64,000 nucleotides of DNA, taken from positions 186,001-250,000 of the forward strand of contig NZ_RJUO01000005.1 in the NCBI RefSeq assembly GCF_003752365.1. The letters are read 5' to 3'. Position numbers and translations under genes: made by a program. Positions 1 to 7,991 of the stretch are shown in pieces. Source of the stretch: Frondihabitans sp. PhB188. Lineage in GTDB: Bacteria; Actinomycetota; Actinomycetes; Actinomycetales; Microbacteriaceae. Each line of letters opens with the position of its first letter. The stretch's first letter is position 1. The notes under the pieces were generated by a model that saw only the letters and a program-made list of their open reading frames with translations, searched no databases and was not told the origin of the DNA.

Positions 1-581
1 TCGACGAGCCGGCGCAGCTCGATCAGGTAGGCGGCGAAGACGGCGTCGGCGATCTCCTCGGCGCTTCCGGCGGCGCCCTCGATCGCGAGCGACGTCGAGG
101 TCGGCGTGGGCAGGGCGTCGGGAGGGATCGTCAGGTTGATGCCCGACCCCATGACGACTGCCGCAGGAACTCCGGACTCCCAGACGAGGTCGGCCAGCAG
201 GCCCGACACCTTCCACCCCGACACCTGCACGTCGTTCGGCCACTTCAGCGTCACCGACCGCTCCGGCAGGAGGTCGGCCACGGCCGTCCGGAGCGCGGCG
301 CCCGCGAGCAGCGAGAACCAGCCCCACGCGTCGACGGGGAGCACGTCGCCCGACGGCGTCCGCGGCCGCAGCAGGACGCTGGCGGCGAGGCTCTGGCCGG
401 CGGGCGCCTGCCACGAGCGGTCGAGGCGGCCTCGGCCCGACGTCTGGGCGAACGATACGATGACGGCGAAGTCGGGGAGCCCGGGCGCGGCCTCGACGAG
501 GTCGGCGTTGGTCGAGCCCGTCGTCGCGCGCAGGTCGACGACGGAGGCGACGCCTCGGGTGATCGGCAGGATCCCGCTCAC
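1..581 (-). CDS. birA: Biotin--[acetyl-CoA-carboxylase] ligase, 3' end outside window
   Basis: BirA activates biotin to biotinyl-AMP and attaches it to the lysine of biotin carboxyl carrier domains, here most likely the one in the carboxylase alpha subunit at 10017-11777. The visible 193 residues show the family landmarks: GSTN at residues 22-25, the biotinyl-AMP loop GRGR at 49-52 and KWPNDV at 113-118. No N-terminal winged helix precedes them, so this is the monofunctional type without repressor function. The GTG start overlaps the stop of the upstream membrane-protein gene (GTGA), so the two are probably co-transcribed. The C-terminus runs off the left edge. Identification is firm from the motifs. 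Confidence 0.94.
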   Translation of the reverse strand, partial: MSGILPITRGVASVVDLRATTGSTNADLVEAAPGLPDFAVIVSFAQTSGRGRLDRSWQAPAGQSLAASVLLRPRTPSGDVLPVDAWGWFSLLAGAALRTAVADLLPERSVTLKWPNDVQVSGWKVSGLLADLVWESGVPAAVVMGSGINLTIPPDALPTPTSTSLAIEGAAGSAEEIADAVFAAYLIELRRLV

Positions 582-2326
582 GACGTCGCCCCGAACCCGC
601 GCAGGGCGGCCTGCACCCGCGCGCTCCGCGTGACCGCCCCGGTCAGCCGCTGCTCGGCGGCGGTGCCGCGGTAGTCGTAGATCGCGAACCGCCCGCAGCG
701 GACGATCTCCTTCGGCGTGCCGAGATCGGTCACGGTGTCTCCCCAGTAGTCCAGGTGGCCGTTGTCGTCGGGTTGCTCGGCCACGACCACGTAACCTACC
801 CGGGCGCTCTCGGCGGGAGCCAGGTTGGCCAGCCATGGGTACACCGACAGGTCGGAGTTGACCTGCACCAGCTCGACCCCGTCGCCGGCGTAGGCCTGCA
901 GCCCGCGGACCGTCCAGAACTGGCCGGCACCGGAGATTCCGTCGCGCGCGGCCCCCGAGGCCGTCGCCCACTGCGTGAGGCACGAGGCCCCCGGCACGGC
1001 CGGGTCGGCGGCGGCGCGGGCCACGGCAGTTCCTGCGCCTGCTCCCGTCGCGACGAGGGCGGCCGCCAGCACCCCGGCCCCGATGGCCCCGAAATTCAAG
1101 GAGAAACCAGGCCGGCGGCGCGCAACCACGGGCATCCCGGCCCGTCGCTGCAAAAATCTCCTTGAAATTCGGGAGGCGGGGCGGAGTGAGGCGGGGCGGA
1201 GTGAGGGCGGGCGGAGGGAGGCAGGGCGCGGCGCGGCGGCGAGCACGACGACCATCGCGACCAGCGGCACGACCACCAGCGGCTCCGCATACCGGGTAGA
1301 GATGCTGCCGATGACCAGCAGCCCCGCCGGCACCGCCGCGACGGTCGCCGACCCGATCAGCAGAGCCAGCGTCCGTGCCGACCGCTCGCGGCGCGCGAGG
1401 GCGACCACGGTCGCGACGACAGTCCCGGCGATCAGGACGGCCGCGAGCACCAGCTCGACGAACCCGCCGAGCGTCTGCGCCTGAGTCAGGAGGCTCTGCC
1501 GCGCGAAGGCGAGGCTCGCCGCCTGGCCGTCCCAGCGGAAGTACTCCTCCTTCTGCGCGATCAGGAACCTCGAGAGCGGAGTCCTGCCGGCGTAGCCGAG
1601 GCCGCTCCCGGCGATCAGGATGCCGGCCGCCAGCAGCGCGCGACGCCAGCGGCTGTGGCGCACGAGCGCGAATGCGGCGAGCGCGAGAATCATCGGCGCG
1701 GTGCCCCACAGCACGAAGAGAGGGTTCGAGAAGGTGGCGAGCGCGGCGACGATCAGGAGGGCGGCGGGCGGCCGGTTCCTGCGCCCGTGCCCCGCGCTGA
1801 TCTGCAGCACGAGGCCGATCGCCGCCACCAGCGCCAGGAGCGTGCCCGAGTAGTAGGTGGTCGTCAGAAAGAGCGAAGCGATCTCTCCTGTGTTGCCGCC
1901 CGGCCGCGACTCGAGCAGGCAGGCCGCGGTGAAGACGGCGACTCCGGCGAGGGCCGCGAGCACGGCGCGAGGCCGCGACCGTGTCACCCGGCCCGCGACG
2001 AACCGCAGCAGGGCGTAGAGCAGCACCACGTTCAGGACGCCGTTCAGCAGCAGCGCACCCGCGACGCCCCGGGTGACGGCCGCCGACGCGAGGTAGAGCG
2101 GCAGTTCCGGAAAGGCGAACAGCACCGGCGACATGCCCCACTGGAACGCCTCGCCGCGCTCGACCGACCGCACCAGCAGAGGCAGCAGCACGCTGTCGCC
2201 ATCCGAGAGCAGCAGAGCCCGCTTGGCTCCCGACACCGCGTGCCCGAGGGCGATCAGGGCGCAGGAACTCGCGAGAACGACACCGAGCACCTCGATCGCG
2301 GCGCTGCGCAGTCGGATCGGGGCCAC
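578..2326 (-). CDS. Polytopic membrane protein of unknown function
   Basis: A 582-residue integral membrane protein with roughly ten hydrophobic segments in the first 370 residues, then a Pro/Arg/Ser-rich linker, one more membrane segment and a soluble C-terminal domain of about 150 residues. An early acidic motif (DGDS) in the first extracytoplasmic loop recalls GT-C type glycosyltransferases, but I see no decisive motif and do not assign a reaction. The GTG start faces accD across a 58-bp divergent intergenic gap. The linker is odd: it is encoded by a 15-bp tandem repeat and an 86-bp inverted-repeat element, annotated separately, which look like late insertions into the gene. The stop codon overlaps the birA start. 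Confidence 0.82.
   Translation of the reverse strand: MAPIRLRSAAIEVLGVVLASSCALIALGHAVSGAKRALLLSDGDSVLLPLLVRSVERGEAFQWGMSPVLFAFPELPLYLASAAVTRGVAGALLLNGVLNVVLLYALLRFVAGRVTRSRPRAVLAALAGVAVFTAACLLESRPGGNTGEIASLFLTTTYYSGTLLALVAAIGLVLQISAGHGRRNRPPAALLIVAALATFSNPLFVLWGTAPMILALAAFALVRHSRWRRALLAAGILIAGSGLGYAGRTPLSRFLIAQKEEYFRWDGQAASLAFARQSLLTQAQTLGGFVELVLAAVLIAGTVVATVVALARRERSARTLALLIGSATVAAVPAGLLVIGSISTRYAEPLVVVPLVAMVVVLAAAPRPASLRPPSLRPASLRPASRISRRFLQRRAGMPVVARRRPGFSLNFGAIGAGVLAAALVATGAGAGTAVARAAADPAVPGASCLTQWATASGAARDGISGAGQFWTVRGLQAYAGDGVELVQVNSDLSVYPWLANLAPAESARVGYVVVAEQPDDNGHLDYWGDTVTDLGTPKEIVRCGRFAIYDYRGTAAEQRLTGAVTRSARVQAALRGFGATS
1088..1173. repeat. 86-bp inverted-repeat element inside a coding sequence
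   Basis: A 17-bp perfect inverted repeat (1088-1104 against 1157-1173, outer bases CCCGAAATTC and GAATTTCGGG-type arms) flanks a 52-bp centre. It lies in the linker-coding part of the membrane protein and is read through in frame. The AT-richer arms stand out from the surrounding GC-rich sequence. It resembles a small palindromic REP- or MITE-like insertion, which is inference. Confidence 0.7.
1174..1218. repeat. 15-bp tandem repeat, three copies
   Basis: The unit AGGCGGGGCGGAGTG occurs at 1174-1188 and 1189-1203, with a degenerate third copy at 1204-1218. It abuts the inverted-repeat element and encodes a five-residue Ser-Leu-Arg-Pro-Ala/Pro repeat on the minus strand. Three units keep the frame. 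Confidence 0.8.
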
Positions 2327-2371
2327 CCCGGCACACTAGCCGCTCTGCCCGGCCGTCAGGCGCCGGTTGGT

Positions 2372-2377
2372 TAGAGT
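2372..2377 (+). promoter_or_regulatory. -10 box of accD, leaderless
   Basis: TAGAGT lies 7 nt before the GTG at 2385, with no ribosome binding site between them. This spacing puts the transcription start at or next to the start codon. No convincing -35 is visible. Confidence 0.6.
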
Positions 2378-2384
2378 TGTCGCC

Positions 2385-3986
2385 GTGACCGACGAAACCC
2401 CCACGACCGACCGCCTCTCCTCCACCGCCGGCAGAGTCGCCGACCTCCAGCAGAGGTTCGACGACGCCGTCACCGCCCCCGAGGCGATCGCGCAGGAGAA
2501 GCAGCACAAGCGCGGCAAGAAGACGGCGCGCGAGCGCATCGAGGGCCTGCTCGACCACGGCTCGTTCGTCGAGCTCGACGAGTTCGTCCGTCACCGCACC
2601 ACAGCCTTCGGCATGGATGCCAAGCGCCCCTACGGCGACTCCGTCGTCACCGGCACCGGCACCATCGGCGGGCGCCAGGTCGCGATCTACTCGCAGGACT
2701 TCACCACGTTCGGCGGATCGCTCGGCGAGGTCGCCGGCGAGAAGATCATCAAGGTCATGGAGCTCGCGATCAAGACCGGCGTGCCGATCATCGGCATGCT
2801 CGACTCGGGCGGCGCGCGCATCCAGGAGGGCGTCGTCGCGCTCGGCAAGTACGGCGAGATCTTCAAGCTGAACACCGCGGCCTCGGGCGTGATCCCGCAG
2901 ATCTCGATCATCATGGGCCCGGCGGCCGGCGGTGCGGTCTACTCCCCCGCGCTCACCGACTTCGTCATCATGGTCGACAAGACCAGCCAGATGTTCGTCA
3001 CCGGCCCCGACGTCATCAAGACCGTCACCGGGGAGGACGTCGGCTTCGAGGAGCTCGGCGGCGCCCTGACCCACAACAAGGTCTCGGGCGTCTCGCACTA
3101 CCTCGCCTCCGACGAGGACGACGCGCTCGACTACGTCGCGGCCCTGCTGTCGTACCTGCCCGACAACAACCTCACCGACGCCCCGGTGTTCGACGTGGCT
3201 CCCGAGATGGAGATCACCGACGCCGACCGCACGCTGAACACGCTCATCCCCGACTCTCCGAACCAGCCGTACGACATGCTCACCGTCATCGAGCACATCG
3301 TCGACGACGGCGAGTTCCTCGAGGTGCAGCCGCTGTTCTCTCCGAACATCGTCATCGGCCTCGGCCGCGTCGAGGGCCGCTCGGTCGGCATCATCGCCAA
3401 CCAGCCGAACGTCATGGCCGGCACGCTCAACATCGACGCCGGAGAGAAGGCCGCGCGCTTCGTGCGCTTCTGCGACGCGTTCTCGATCCCCATCCTCACG
3501 CTCGTCGACACCCCCGGATTCCTGCCCGGCACCGACCAGGAGTGGACCGGCATCATCCGCCGCGGCGCCAAGCTCCTCTACGCGTATGCCGAGGCCACCG
3601 TGCCGCTGGTCACCGTCATCACCCGCAAGGCGTACGGCGGGGCCTACATCGTCATGGGCTCGAAGCAGCTCGGCGCCGACATCAACCTCGCGTGGCCGAC
3701 CGCCGAGATCGCCGTGATGGGCGGCCAGGGCGCCGTCAACATCCTCTACCGGTCGGAGATCAAGCGGGCGACGGACGCCGGCGAAGACGTCTCTGCCGTC
3801 CGCACCAAGCTCGCGAACGACTACACCTACAACGTGGCGTCGCCGTTCCTCGCGGCGGAGCGCGGCGAGCTCGACGGCATCGTCGAGCCGGCCGCGACCC
3901 GCACTGCCGTCATCAAGGCCCTGCGTGCCATGCGCACCAAGCGGGCGTCGCAGCCGGCCAAGAAGCACGGGAACATCCCACTGTGA
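2385..3986 (+). CDS. accD: Acyl-CoA carboxylase beta subunit (carboxyltransferase)
   Basis: A 533-residue carboxyltransferase that moves the carboxyl group from carboxybiotin to acetyl- or propionyl-CoA, giving malonyl- or methylmalonyl-CoA for fatty-acid synthesis. The sequence has the two crotonase-like halves of the PccB/AccD5 family, with the acyl-CoA pocket loop [12 protein letters not shown] near residue 145 and the biotin-side loop VDTPGFLPG near residue 375. An in-frame TTG at 2367 would add six residues. I prefer the GTG at 2385 because a TAGAGT -10 box sits 7 nt upstream, making a leaderless message. accE follows with a GTGA overlap, and the biotinylated alpha subunit is at 10017-11777. 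Acyl-chain preference cannot be read from sequence alone. Confidence 0.95.
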   Translation: MTDETPTTDRLSSTAGRVADLQQRFDDAVTAPEAIAQEKQHKRGKKTARERIEGLLDHGSFVELDEFVRHRTTAFGMDAKRPYGDSVVTGTGTIGGRQVAIYSQDFTTFGGSLGEVAGEKIIKVMELAIKTGVPIIGMLDSGGARIQEGVVALGKYGEIFKLNTAASGVIPQISIIMGPAAGGAVYSPALTDFVIMVDKTSQMFVTGPDVIKTVTGEDVGFEELGGALTHNKVSGVSHYLASDEDDALDYVAALLSYLPDNNLTDAPVFDVAPEMEITDADRTLNTLIPDSPNQPYDMLTVIEHIVDDGEFLEVQPLFSPNIVIGLGRVEGRSVGIIANQPNVMAGTLNIDAGEKAARFVRFCDAFSIPILTLVDTPGFLPGTDQEWTGIIRRGAKLLYAYAEATVPLVTVITRKAYGGAYIVMGSKQLGADINLAWPTAEIAVMGGQGAVNILYRSEIKRATDAGEDVSAVRTKLANDYTYNVASPFLAAERGELDGIVEPAATRTAVIKALRAMRTKRASQPAKKHGNIPL

Positions 3987-4219
3987 GCGAGCAGCCCTCT
4001 CCGCCCGACGACCCGACCATCCGCGTCGTCTCCGGCAACCCGACACCGGAGGAGCTCGCGGCCGTCACGGCCGTGCTCAGCGCGTTGGCGGCCGAAGCCG
4101 AGGCCGAGAGCGCCGCGCGTCGTGTCCCGGAGGGCCAGACCGGCTGGGCCGAGTCGCAGCGCGCGCTCCGCGCGCCGCTGCGCACGGGGCCCGGGCAGTG
4201 GACGCGGCACAGCGCCTGA
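3983..4219 (+). CDS. accE: Acyl-CoA carboxylase epsilon subunit
   Basis: A 78-residue protein whose start overlaps the accD stop (GTGA). It carries the conserved segment of actinobacterial AccE-type subunits, [19 protein letters not shown] at about residues 14-32, followed by a charged Ala/Glu stretch and a Trp-containing tail ([10 protein letters not shown]). In characterised actinobacteria the epsilon subunit stabilises the alpha-beta carboxylase complex and raises its activity. The family assignment is solid from the motif and the gene position. The effect on substrate choice is unknown here. Confidence 0.9.
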   Translation: MSEQPSPPDDPTIRVVSGNPTPEELAAVTAVLSALAAEAEAESAARRVPEGQTGWAESQRALRAPLRTGPGQWTRHSA

Positions 4220-4320
4220 TCGACACAGCGCCTGATCGACGACACAGCGCCCAGGTACCCCGTTTCGGTCGTCCCTGGCGATTTCGTACCCCGAAATTCG
4301 CATTCCTTTCGACCACGTGC

Positions 4321-4375
4321 GGCAGACATCCCCACAACGGGGGGCATCGGTTCGAAACGAACCGGACTGTCTGCC
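4321..4375 (+). other. Nested hairpins downstream of accE
   Basis: An 8-bp stem (4321-4328 with 4368-4375, GGCAGACA/TGTCTGCC) encloses two hairpins: CCCC/GGGG at 4330-4342 and CGGTTCG/CGAACCG at 4348-4364. It lies about 100 bp after accE and is followed by a C-rich run rather than a T tract. It may end accDE transcription or be part of a larger structured RNA. Function unknown. Confidence 0.5.
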
Positions 4376-4402
4376 CCCCGGTGTCCCCCTAAATGACGAC
4401 TT

Positions 4403-4431
4403 TTGGCAACACGCTCAGTTCGGCATTATTA
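4403..4431 (+). promoter_or_regulatory. Candidate promoter of the 4438-4606 RNA
   Basis: TTGGCA at 4403-4408, a 17-bp spacer and TTATTA at 4426-4431 form a plausible sigma-70-type promoter in a locally AT-rich patch. Transcription would start near 4438, just before the structured segment. Confidence 0.45.
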
Positions 4432-4437
4432 CTTGTG

Positions 4438-4606
4438 CTAGGTGTCTCTCTCAGAGTTACACCACCGAACAGGGGCCGCTACGCGGCCAGGGCTTACTAG
4501 GGTAAGCAAGCCTGTGACTGTTCGGGGGCGAGTCAGGGTGATATTCGGGTTGTCGCCCTGACTCGGGGGTTTTGCGAAGGGCCGGACTGGGTGTCCGGCC
4601 CTTCTG
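4438..4606 (+). ncRNA. Candidate structured small RNA, about 170 nt
   Basis: The segment folds on paper into a closed multibranch unit. Stem CCGAACAG/CTGTTCGG (4465-4472 with 4518-4525) encloses hairpins GGCCGC/GCGGCC (4474-4488, loop TAC) and GCTTAC/GTAAGC (4492-4507, loop TAGG). A long hairpin follows (4529-4543 with 4551-4565, including G-U pairs), then a strong terminator-like hairpin at 4576-4604. A promoter-like sequence precedes it. No open reading frame of note fits. It does not show the signatures I know for tmRNA, RNase P RNA, SRP RNA or 6S RNA. Being an RNA gene is inference from the dense pairing and the flanking signals. The alternative is a leader or terminator region with no gene product. 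Confidence 0.5.
4576..4604 (+). terminator. Strong hairpin ending the candidate RNA
   Basis: A 12-bp perfect stem (4576-4587 with 4593-4604, core GGGCCGGAC/GTCCGGCCC) has a 5-nt loop and is followed only by CTGCAGTT. The U tract is poor, as is common in high-GC actinobacteria. Confidence 0.6.
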
Positions 4607-4817
4607 CAGTTAAGCGGCACGCTCGGGCGGGTGCCGCTTCGCGGGGTCCACCCCAGCCCCGCCGGATCGGCACAGCCCCGCCGTCGCCGCGCCGGGATCG
4701 TGCCGTTCCGTCGGGCTTACCGCCCGGTGGCGGCAGTGGCGGCGGGTTCGGGGCGGGCGGCGGCGGCGGTGTCCGGGGCGGCGCCGAGGTCGGCGGGGCT
4801 CCCGAGTTCCTGCGCGA
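4607..4817. other. Intergenic, no feature recognised
   Basis: GC-rich sequence between the candidate RNA and the converging gene at 4818. It contains runs of GGCGG repeats near 4730-4780 but no gene, promoter or hairpin that I would defend. Confidence 0.5.
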
Positions 4818-5915
4818 TCAGGCGTCTACGGCGTCAGCGGGCACGGACGAGCGCGGGATCTGCAGCCACAGGCTGACCTCGTCTTCGTCGTCGTCGTCTT
4901 CGTCGTCATCGAAGTCCTCGCCGTCGGCGTTCGACGAACCGAGCGCGCTCGACTGGAGGTCTTCGGAGCTGAGGCCGACGACGGTCACGGCGTACTCGCT
5001 GCCGGGAGCCACCGTGCGGATGATGAGGCGGTCGGCCGACGAGTCGCGGATCGCGCTGGCGAGGGCGGCGTGGACGCGGGCGAGCTCGCCGTCTTCGAGG
5101 TCGTCGATCCCGCCCTCGTCGAGCAGGCTGACGATGGTGCCGCGGCGGCGCGCTGCCATGACCTCGTGGCGCACGTCGTCGCTGAGCAGCCGGCGTCCGC
5201 GGATCTCGTCGCGGATCGCCCCCTCGAGGTTGAGGCACTCCTGGCGTTCGGCCTCGGTGAGGTCGCCACCCGCGGCGACGATGCGCTGCAGCATGGGGCG
5301 GGCGGTGCGGCCGGTCTGGAGCAGCCGGAACTGGCGCTCGTTGACGTGGGCCTCCTGAGCGGCCTGCCAGTCGGCGGCCTCCTGCTCGGCCCGGATGAAC
5401 TCGCGGGTGTCCCGGCTGGCGCGGGCCAGGGTGACCTGGAGAGCGTGCGAGATGCCGACCCAGCTCACGCTGCCGACCACGCCGAGGCTGGCGACGTCGG
5501 CGAAGGTGCCGCTCCAGACAACCGAGTGCACGACGAGGAATCCGACGCCGGCCCAGGCGAATCCGTGACGGCGACGGGTCGACACGATGACCATGAGGGT
5601 GCCGACGGCGGCGACGTACCAGGTGGCGTAGCCGTTGCCGCCGGGGCGGTGCGGGTCGAGCTGCGACGCGACGGCGAGCGGAAGGATGATCGAGACGGCG
5701 AGGCACAGGCATGCGATCCACACCGGCATGGTGAGGCTCTTCGACTTGTTCGGGTACAGCGCGACGATCGTCGCCGCGGCGTAGAGCGCCATGCAGATGA
5801 GCACCGGCACCGGGTTGCGCGGCACCTCGAGCGACACGAAGGCCAGCAGCAGGTGGTATAGCGAGAAGATGCCGGCGAGGCCGATAGGCAGCCAGCGGGG
5901 AAGCTTGACGTTCAC
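4818..5915 (-). CDS. Membrane protein, degenerate sensor-kinase-like partner
   Basis: A 365-residue protein with about six membrane segments in the first 170 residues, then a helical stretch and a soluble region shaped like the dimerisation and ATPase parts of a sensor kinase (ending in a VSLWLQIP strand). It lacks a convincing phospho-accepting His and any N or G ATP-binding box. A very acidic run (about 16 Asp/Glu in 20 residues) interrupts the last third. The GTG start overlaps the kinase stop (GTGA) with AGGAG upstream. It is the third gene of a regulator-kinase-partner operon, so a pseudokinase or sensory accessory role is inferred. I do not recognise a named family. Confidence 0.75.
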   Translation of the reverse strand: MNVKLPRWLPIGLAGIFSLYHLLLAFVSLEVPRNPVPVLICMALYAAATIVALYPNKSKSLTMPVWIACLCLAVSIILPLAVASQLDPHRPGGNGYATWYVAAVGTLMVIVSTRRRHGFAWAGVGFLVVHSVVWSGTFADVASLGVVGSVSWVGISHALQVTLARASRDTREFIRAEQEAADWQAAQEAHVNERQFRLLQTGRTARPMLQRIVAAGGDLTEAERQECLNLEGAIRDEIRGRRLLSDDVRHEVMAARRRGTIVSLLDEGGIDDLEDGELARVHAALASAIRDSSADRLIIRTVAPGSEYAVTVVGLSSEDLQSSALGSSNADGEDFDDDEDDDDEDEVSLWLQIPRSSVPADAVDA

Positions 5916-7231
5916 GAGATCTCCTGCTGGACGGTTGCGTGCTCGGGGATCGAGCGCTCGGGGATGGATTCGGCGGCGTCTGGCTCTTCGGCTCGCGGCG
6001 CCTGCCGCGGCCAGGCCAGGTCGATGACCGTGCCGGAGCCGGTCTTGGTGTGGATGGTGGCCTCGCCGCCGGCGTTCGACAGCCGCTCGGTGATCGAGAC
6101 GCGGACTCCGAGCCGTTCGCCCGGGACGGCTGCCGGGTTGAAGCCGGAGCCGGTGTCGCCGACCTCGACTCGCACCCGGCCGCCGGCCCACTTGAGGCTC
6201 ACCCACCGCGACACGTCGTCGCCGCCGGCGTGCTGGACGCTGTTGACCACGGCCTGGACGGCTGCCGAGTAGAGCGCCTCAGCGGCCCCGGCCGGGATGG
6301 AGTGGTCGTCGAGGCCTTTCGAGCTCACCTCGACCTCCGCGCCGAGCCCGTCGATCAGGACCTCGATGCGCTCCTGCATCGACGTCAGCGACGTCGACGA
6401 CTCGTCGAACGGGGTGACGCTGGCCGAGGTGGTCAGGTGCGACATCGCGTTCCGGGCCATCGTCGTGGCGAGCGCCATCTCGTCGGGCGAGTAGGCGCGC
6501 GCCGCCGAGATGAAGGTCGTCAGGACGCTGTCGTGGACGATCGCGTCGACCTGCACGCGCTCGAGCTCGGTCGCGTGCTCGCGGATGGCTCCCGAGTACC
6601 GGGCGACCGCCATGTTCTGGGCTCCGTCCACTGCGGCGGACGCCTGCCGCAGCAGGATGATCAGGATCAGGACGGCGCCACCGAGGATCACCGAGTAGAT
6701 CGTGTCGAGCGAGGCCCAGAACGGCAGGAGGCCGCCGCCCGACGGCGTGAGCTCGATGAGGCCGTAGATCGTCGGCGCCAGGATCAGATAGACGGTGGCG
6801 ATCCAGCGCGAGAAGGCGATGGCGGCGGCCGAGGTCGCGACCGAGATGAGGTAGTACAGCCAGGGCGACTGGGGCAGGACGGTCGTCGGGTCGCGCACGG
6901 CGAGCGGCCAGGTCACGAGCGCGACCAGGAACGAGATCGCGACGAACGCGGCCGCGGTCTCGATGCCGCGCATGAAGACGCTCGCCACGCCCACGGCGAG
7001 GATGCCGCCGAAGACGGCGATCGAGATGATCCAGCCCCAGGCGGGCTGCATGCTGCCCTGCTGCGCGATCAGGGAGGGGATCGACTGGAGGCCGAAGACG
7101 ATCCCGAGTGCGGCTAGAGCGCGCGCGAAGATCTTGTCGAGCAGCGGGCCGCTGATCGGGTTGCGTGTGGGCCTCGGTCGGAACGCAGGAACGGAGGAGG
7201 CTCCGTCAGCGGCCATCGCCGCCGTCCGCAT
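5912..7231 (-). CDS. Sensor histidine kinase, NarL-type system
   Basis: A 439-residue membrane kinase. Six or so hydrophobic segments lie between residues 35 and 195. They are followed by a helix with the likely phosphorylated His233 (IVHDSVL) and an ATPase domain with N box Asn330 (AVVNSVQHAG), G1 box DTGSGF at 359-364 and G2-like GERLGV at 371-376. The long extracytoplasmic sensor domain seen in many kinases is absent, so the signal is probably sensed in or at the membrane. It overlaps the response-regulator gene upstream and the partner gene downstream. The start is uncertain: ATG 7231 gives the longest protein, ATG 7216 is equally possible, and neither has a clear ribosome site. Confidence 0.85.
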   Translation of the reverse strand: MRTAAMAADGASSVPAFRPRPTRNPISGPLLDKIFARALAALGIVFGLQSIPSLIAQQGSMQPAWGWIISIAVFGGILAVGVASVFMRGIETAAAFVAISFLVALVTWPLAVRDPTTVLPQSPWLYYLISVATSAAAIAFSRWIATVYLILAPTIYGLIELTPSGGGLLPFWASLDTIYSVILGGAVLILIILLRQASAAVDGAQNMAVARYSGAIREHATELERVQVDAIVHDSVLTTFISAARAYSPDEMALATTMARNAMSHLTTSASVTPFDESSTSLTSMQERIEVLIDGLGAEVEVSSKGLDDHSIPAGAAEALYSAAVQAVVNSVQHAGGDDVSRWVSLKWAGGRVRVEVGDTGSGFNPAAVPGERLGVRVSITERLSNAGGEATIHTKTGSGTVIDLAWPRQAPRAEEPDAAESIPERSIPEHATVQQEIS

Positions 7232-7916
7232 CGAGCCCGGGCAGGATTCCGTCTTCGACGGCCCGGCGCAGGAGGTCGACCTTCGTCGGGGCCGGGCGGC
7301 CGACCTCGACGTACTTCACGCGGATGCGGTCGAGGTACTCGCGCGCGGTCGAGTAGCCGATGCCGAGCTGCTGGGCGGCCAGCTTGAGCGGCAGACCCGA
7401 TGCATAGAGGTGCAGGATCTCGCGCTCCCGCCGCCCGAGCTGCGCCTTGGCGAAGTCACGGTCGGCGTCGATCGCGCTCGCCCACTCGAGGTTGTTCAGG
7501 ACGTCGCCGCGGGCGACGGTCGCGACGGCGGCCATGACGGTCTTGGTCGCGGACGACTTCGGGATGACACCGGCGGCGCCTGCGGCCAGCGCCTCGCGGA
7601 CCGATGCGACGCGGTCGGCGATGCTGTGGACGAGGACGGCCGAGCCGGTCGCCTGCACGCGCTTGACGTTCTCGGTGACGGTCGAGCCGTCGCCGAGGGA
7701 GAGGTCGAGCACCACGACGTCGACCTCGCGCCCGGCGAGGTTGTCGACGAACTCCTGGACGCCGGCCGCCGTGAGGATCACGGTGAAGCCCTCGTTCTGG
7801 CACGCCGCCTGAATGCCGAGGCGCACCGACTCGTGGTCGTCGACGATGGCGACGCGGACGGGAGCGGCGCTCCGGGGTGTGGGAGCGTTGCTCGGGTCAG
7901 TCGTGGTTTCTGGCAC
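7206..7916 (-). CDS. Response regulator, NarL/LuxR type
   Basis: A 236-residue two-domain regulator. The receiver domain has the acidic pair Asp26-Asp27, the phosphorylated Asp71 (VVVLD) and Lys120. The C-terminal DNA-binding part (about 158-205) has the helix-turn-helix pattern GRREREILHLYASG. The partner is the kinase encoded next. I chose the GTG at 7916 because GAAGGA lies 5 nt upstream of it. The ATG at 7922 would overlap that ribosome site, and the longer form starting at 7970 has no support. Target genes are unknown, though autoregulation of the operon is common in this family. Confidence 0.88.
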   Translation of the reverse strand: MPETTTDPSNAPTPRSAAPVRVAIVDDHESVRLGIQAACQNEGFTVILTAAGVQEFVDNLAGREVDVVVLDLSLGDGSTVTENVKRVQATGSAVLVHSIADRVASVREALAAGAAGVIPKSSATKTVMAAVATVARGDVLNNLEWASAIDADRDFAKAQLGRREREILHLYASGLPLKLAAQQLGIGYSTAREYLDRIRVKYVEVGRPAPTKVDLLRRAVEDGILPGLDADGGDGR

Positions 7917-7991
7917 GATCATCCTTCGTTCGATGGACGCGTCGGGTCCCTGATTTCCCCGGGCGTCCACCCGGAATTCTATCGGGATCGG

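Noticed and set aside
4438-4606. tmRNA, RNase P RNA, SRP RNA or 6S RNA
   Set aside because: No tRNA-like ends or tag frame, no RNase P or SRP signature loops, and no long bulged duplex of 6S type.
4591-5358. Plus-strand reading frame with a Ser-rich product
   Set aside because: Its Ser run is the antisense of the Asp/Glu tail of the minus-strand membrane protein.
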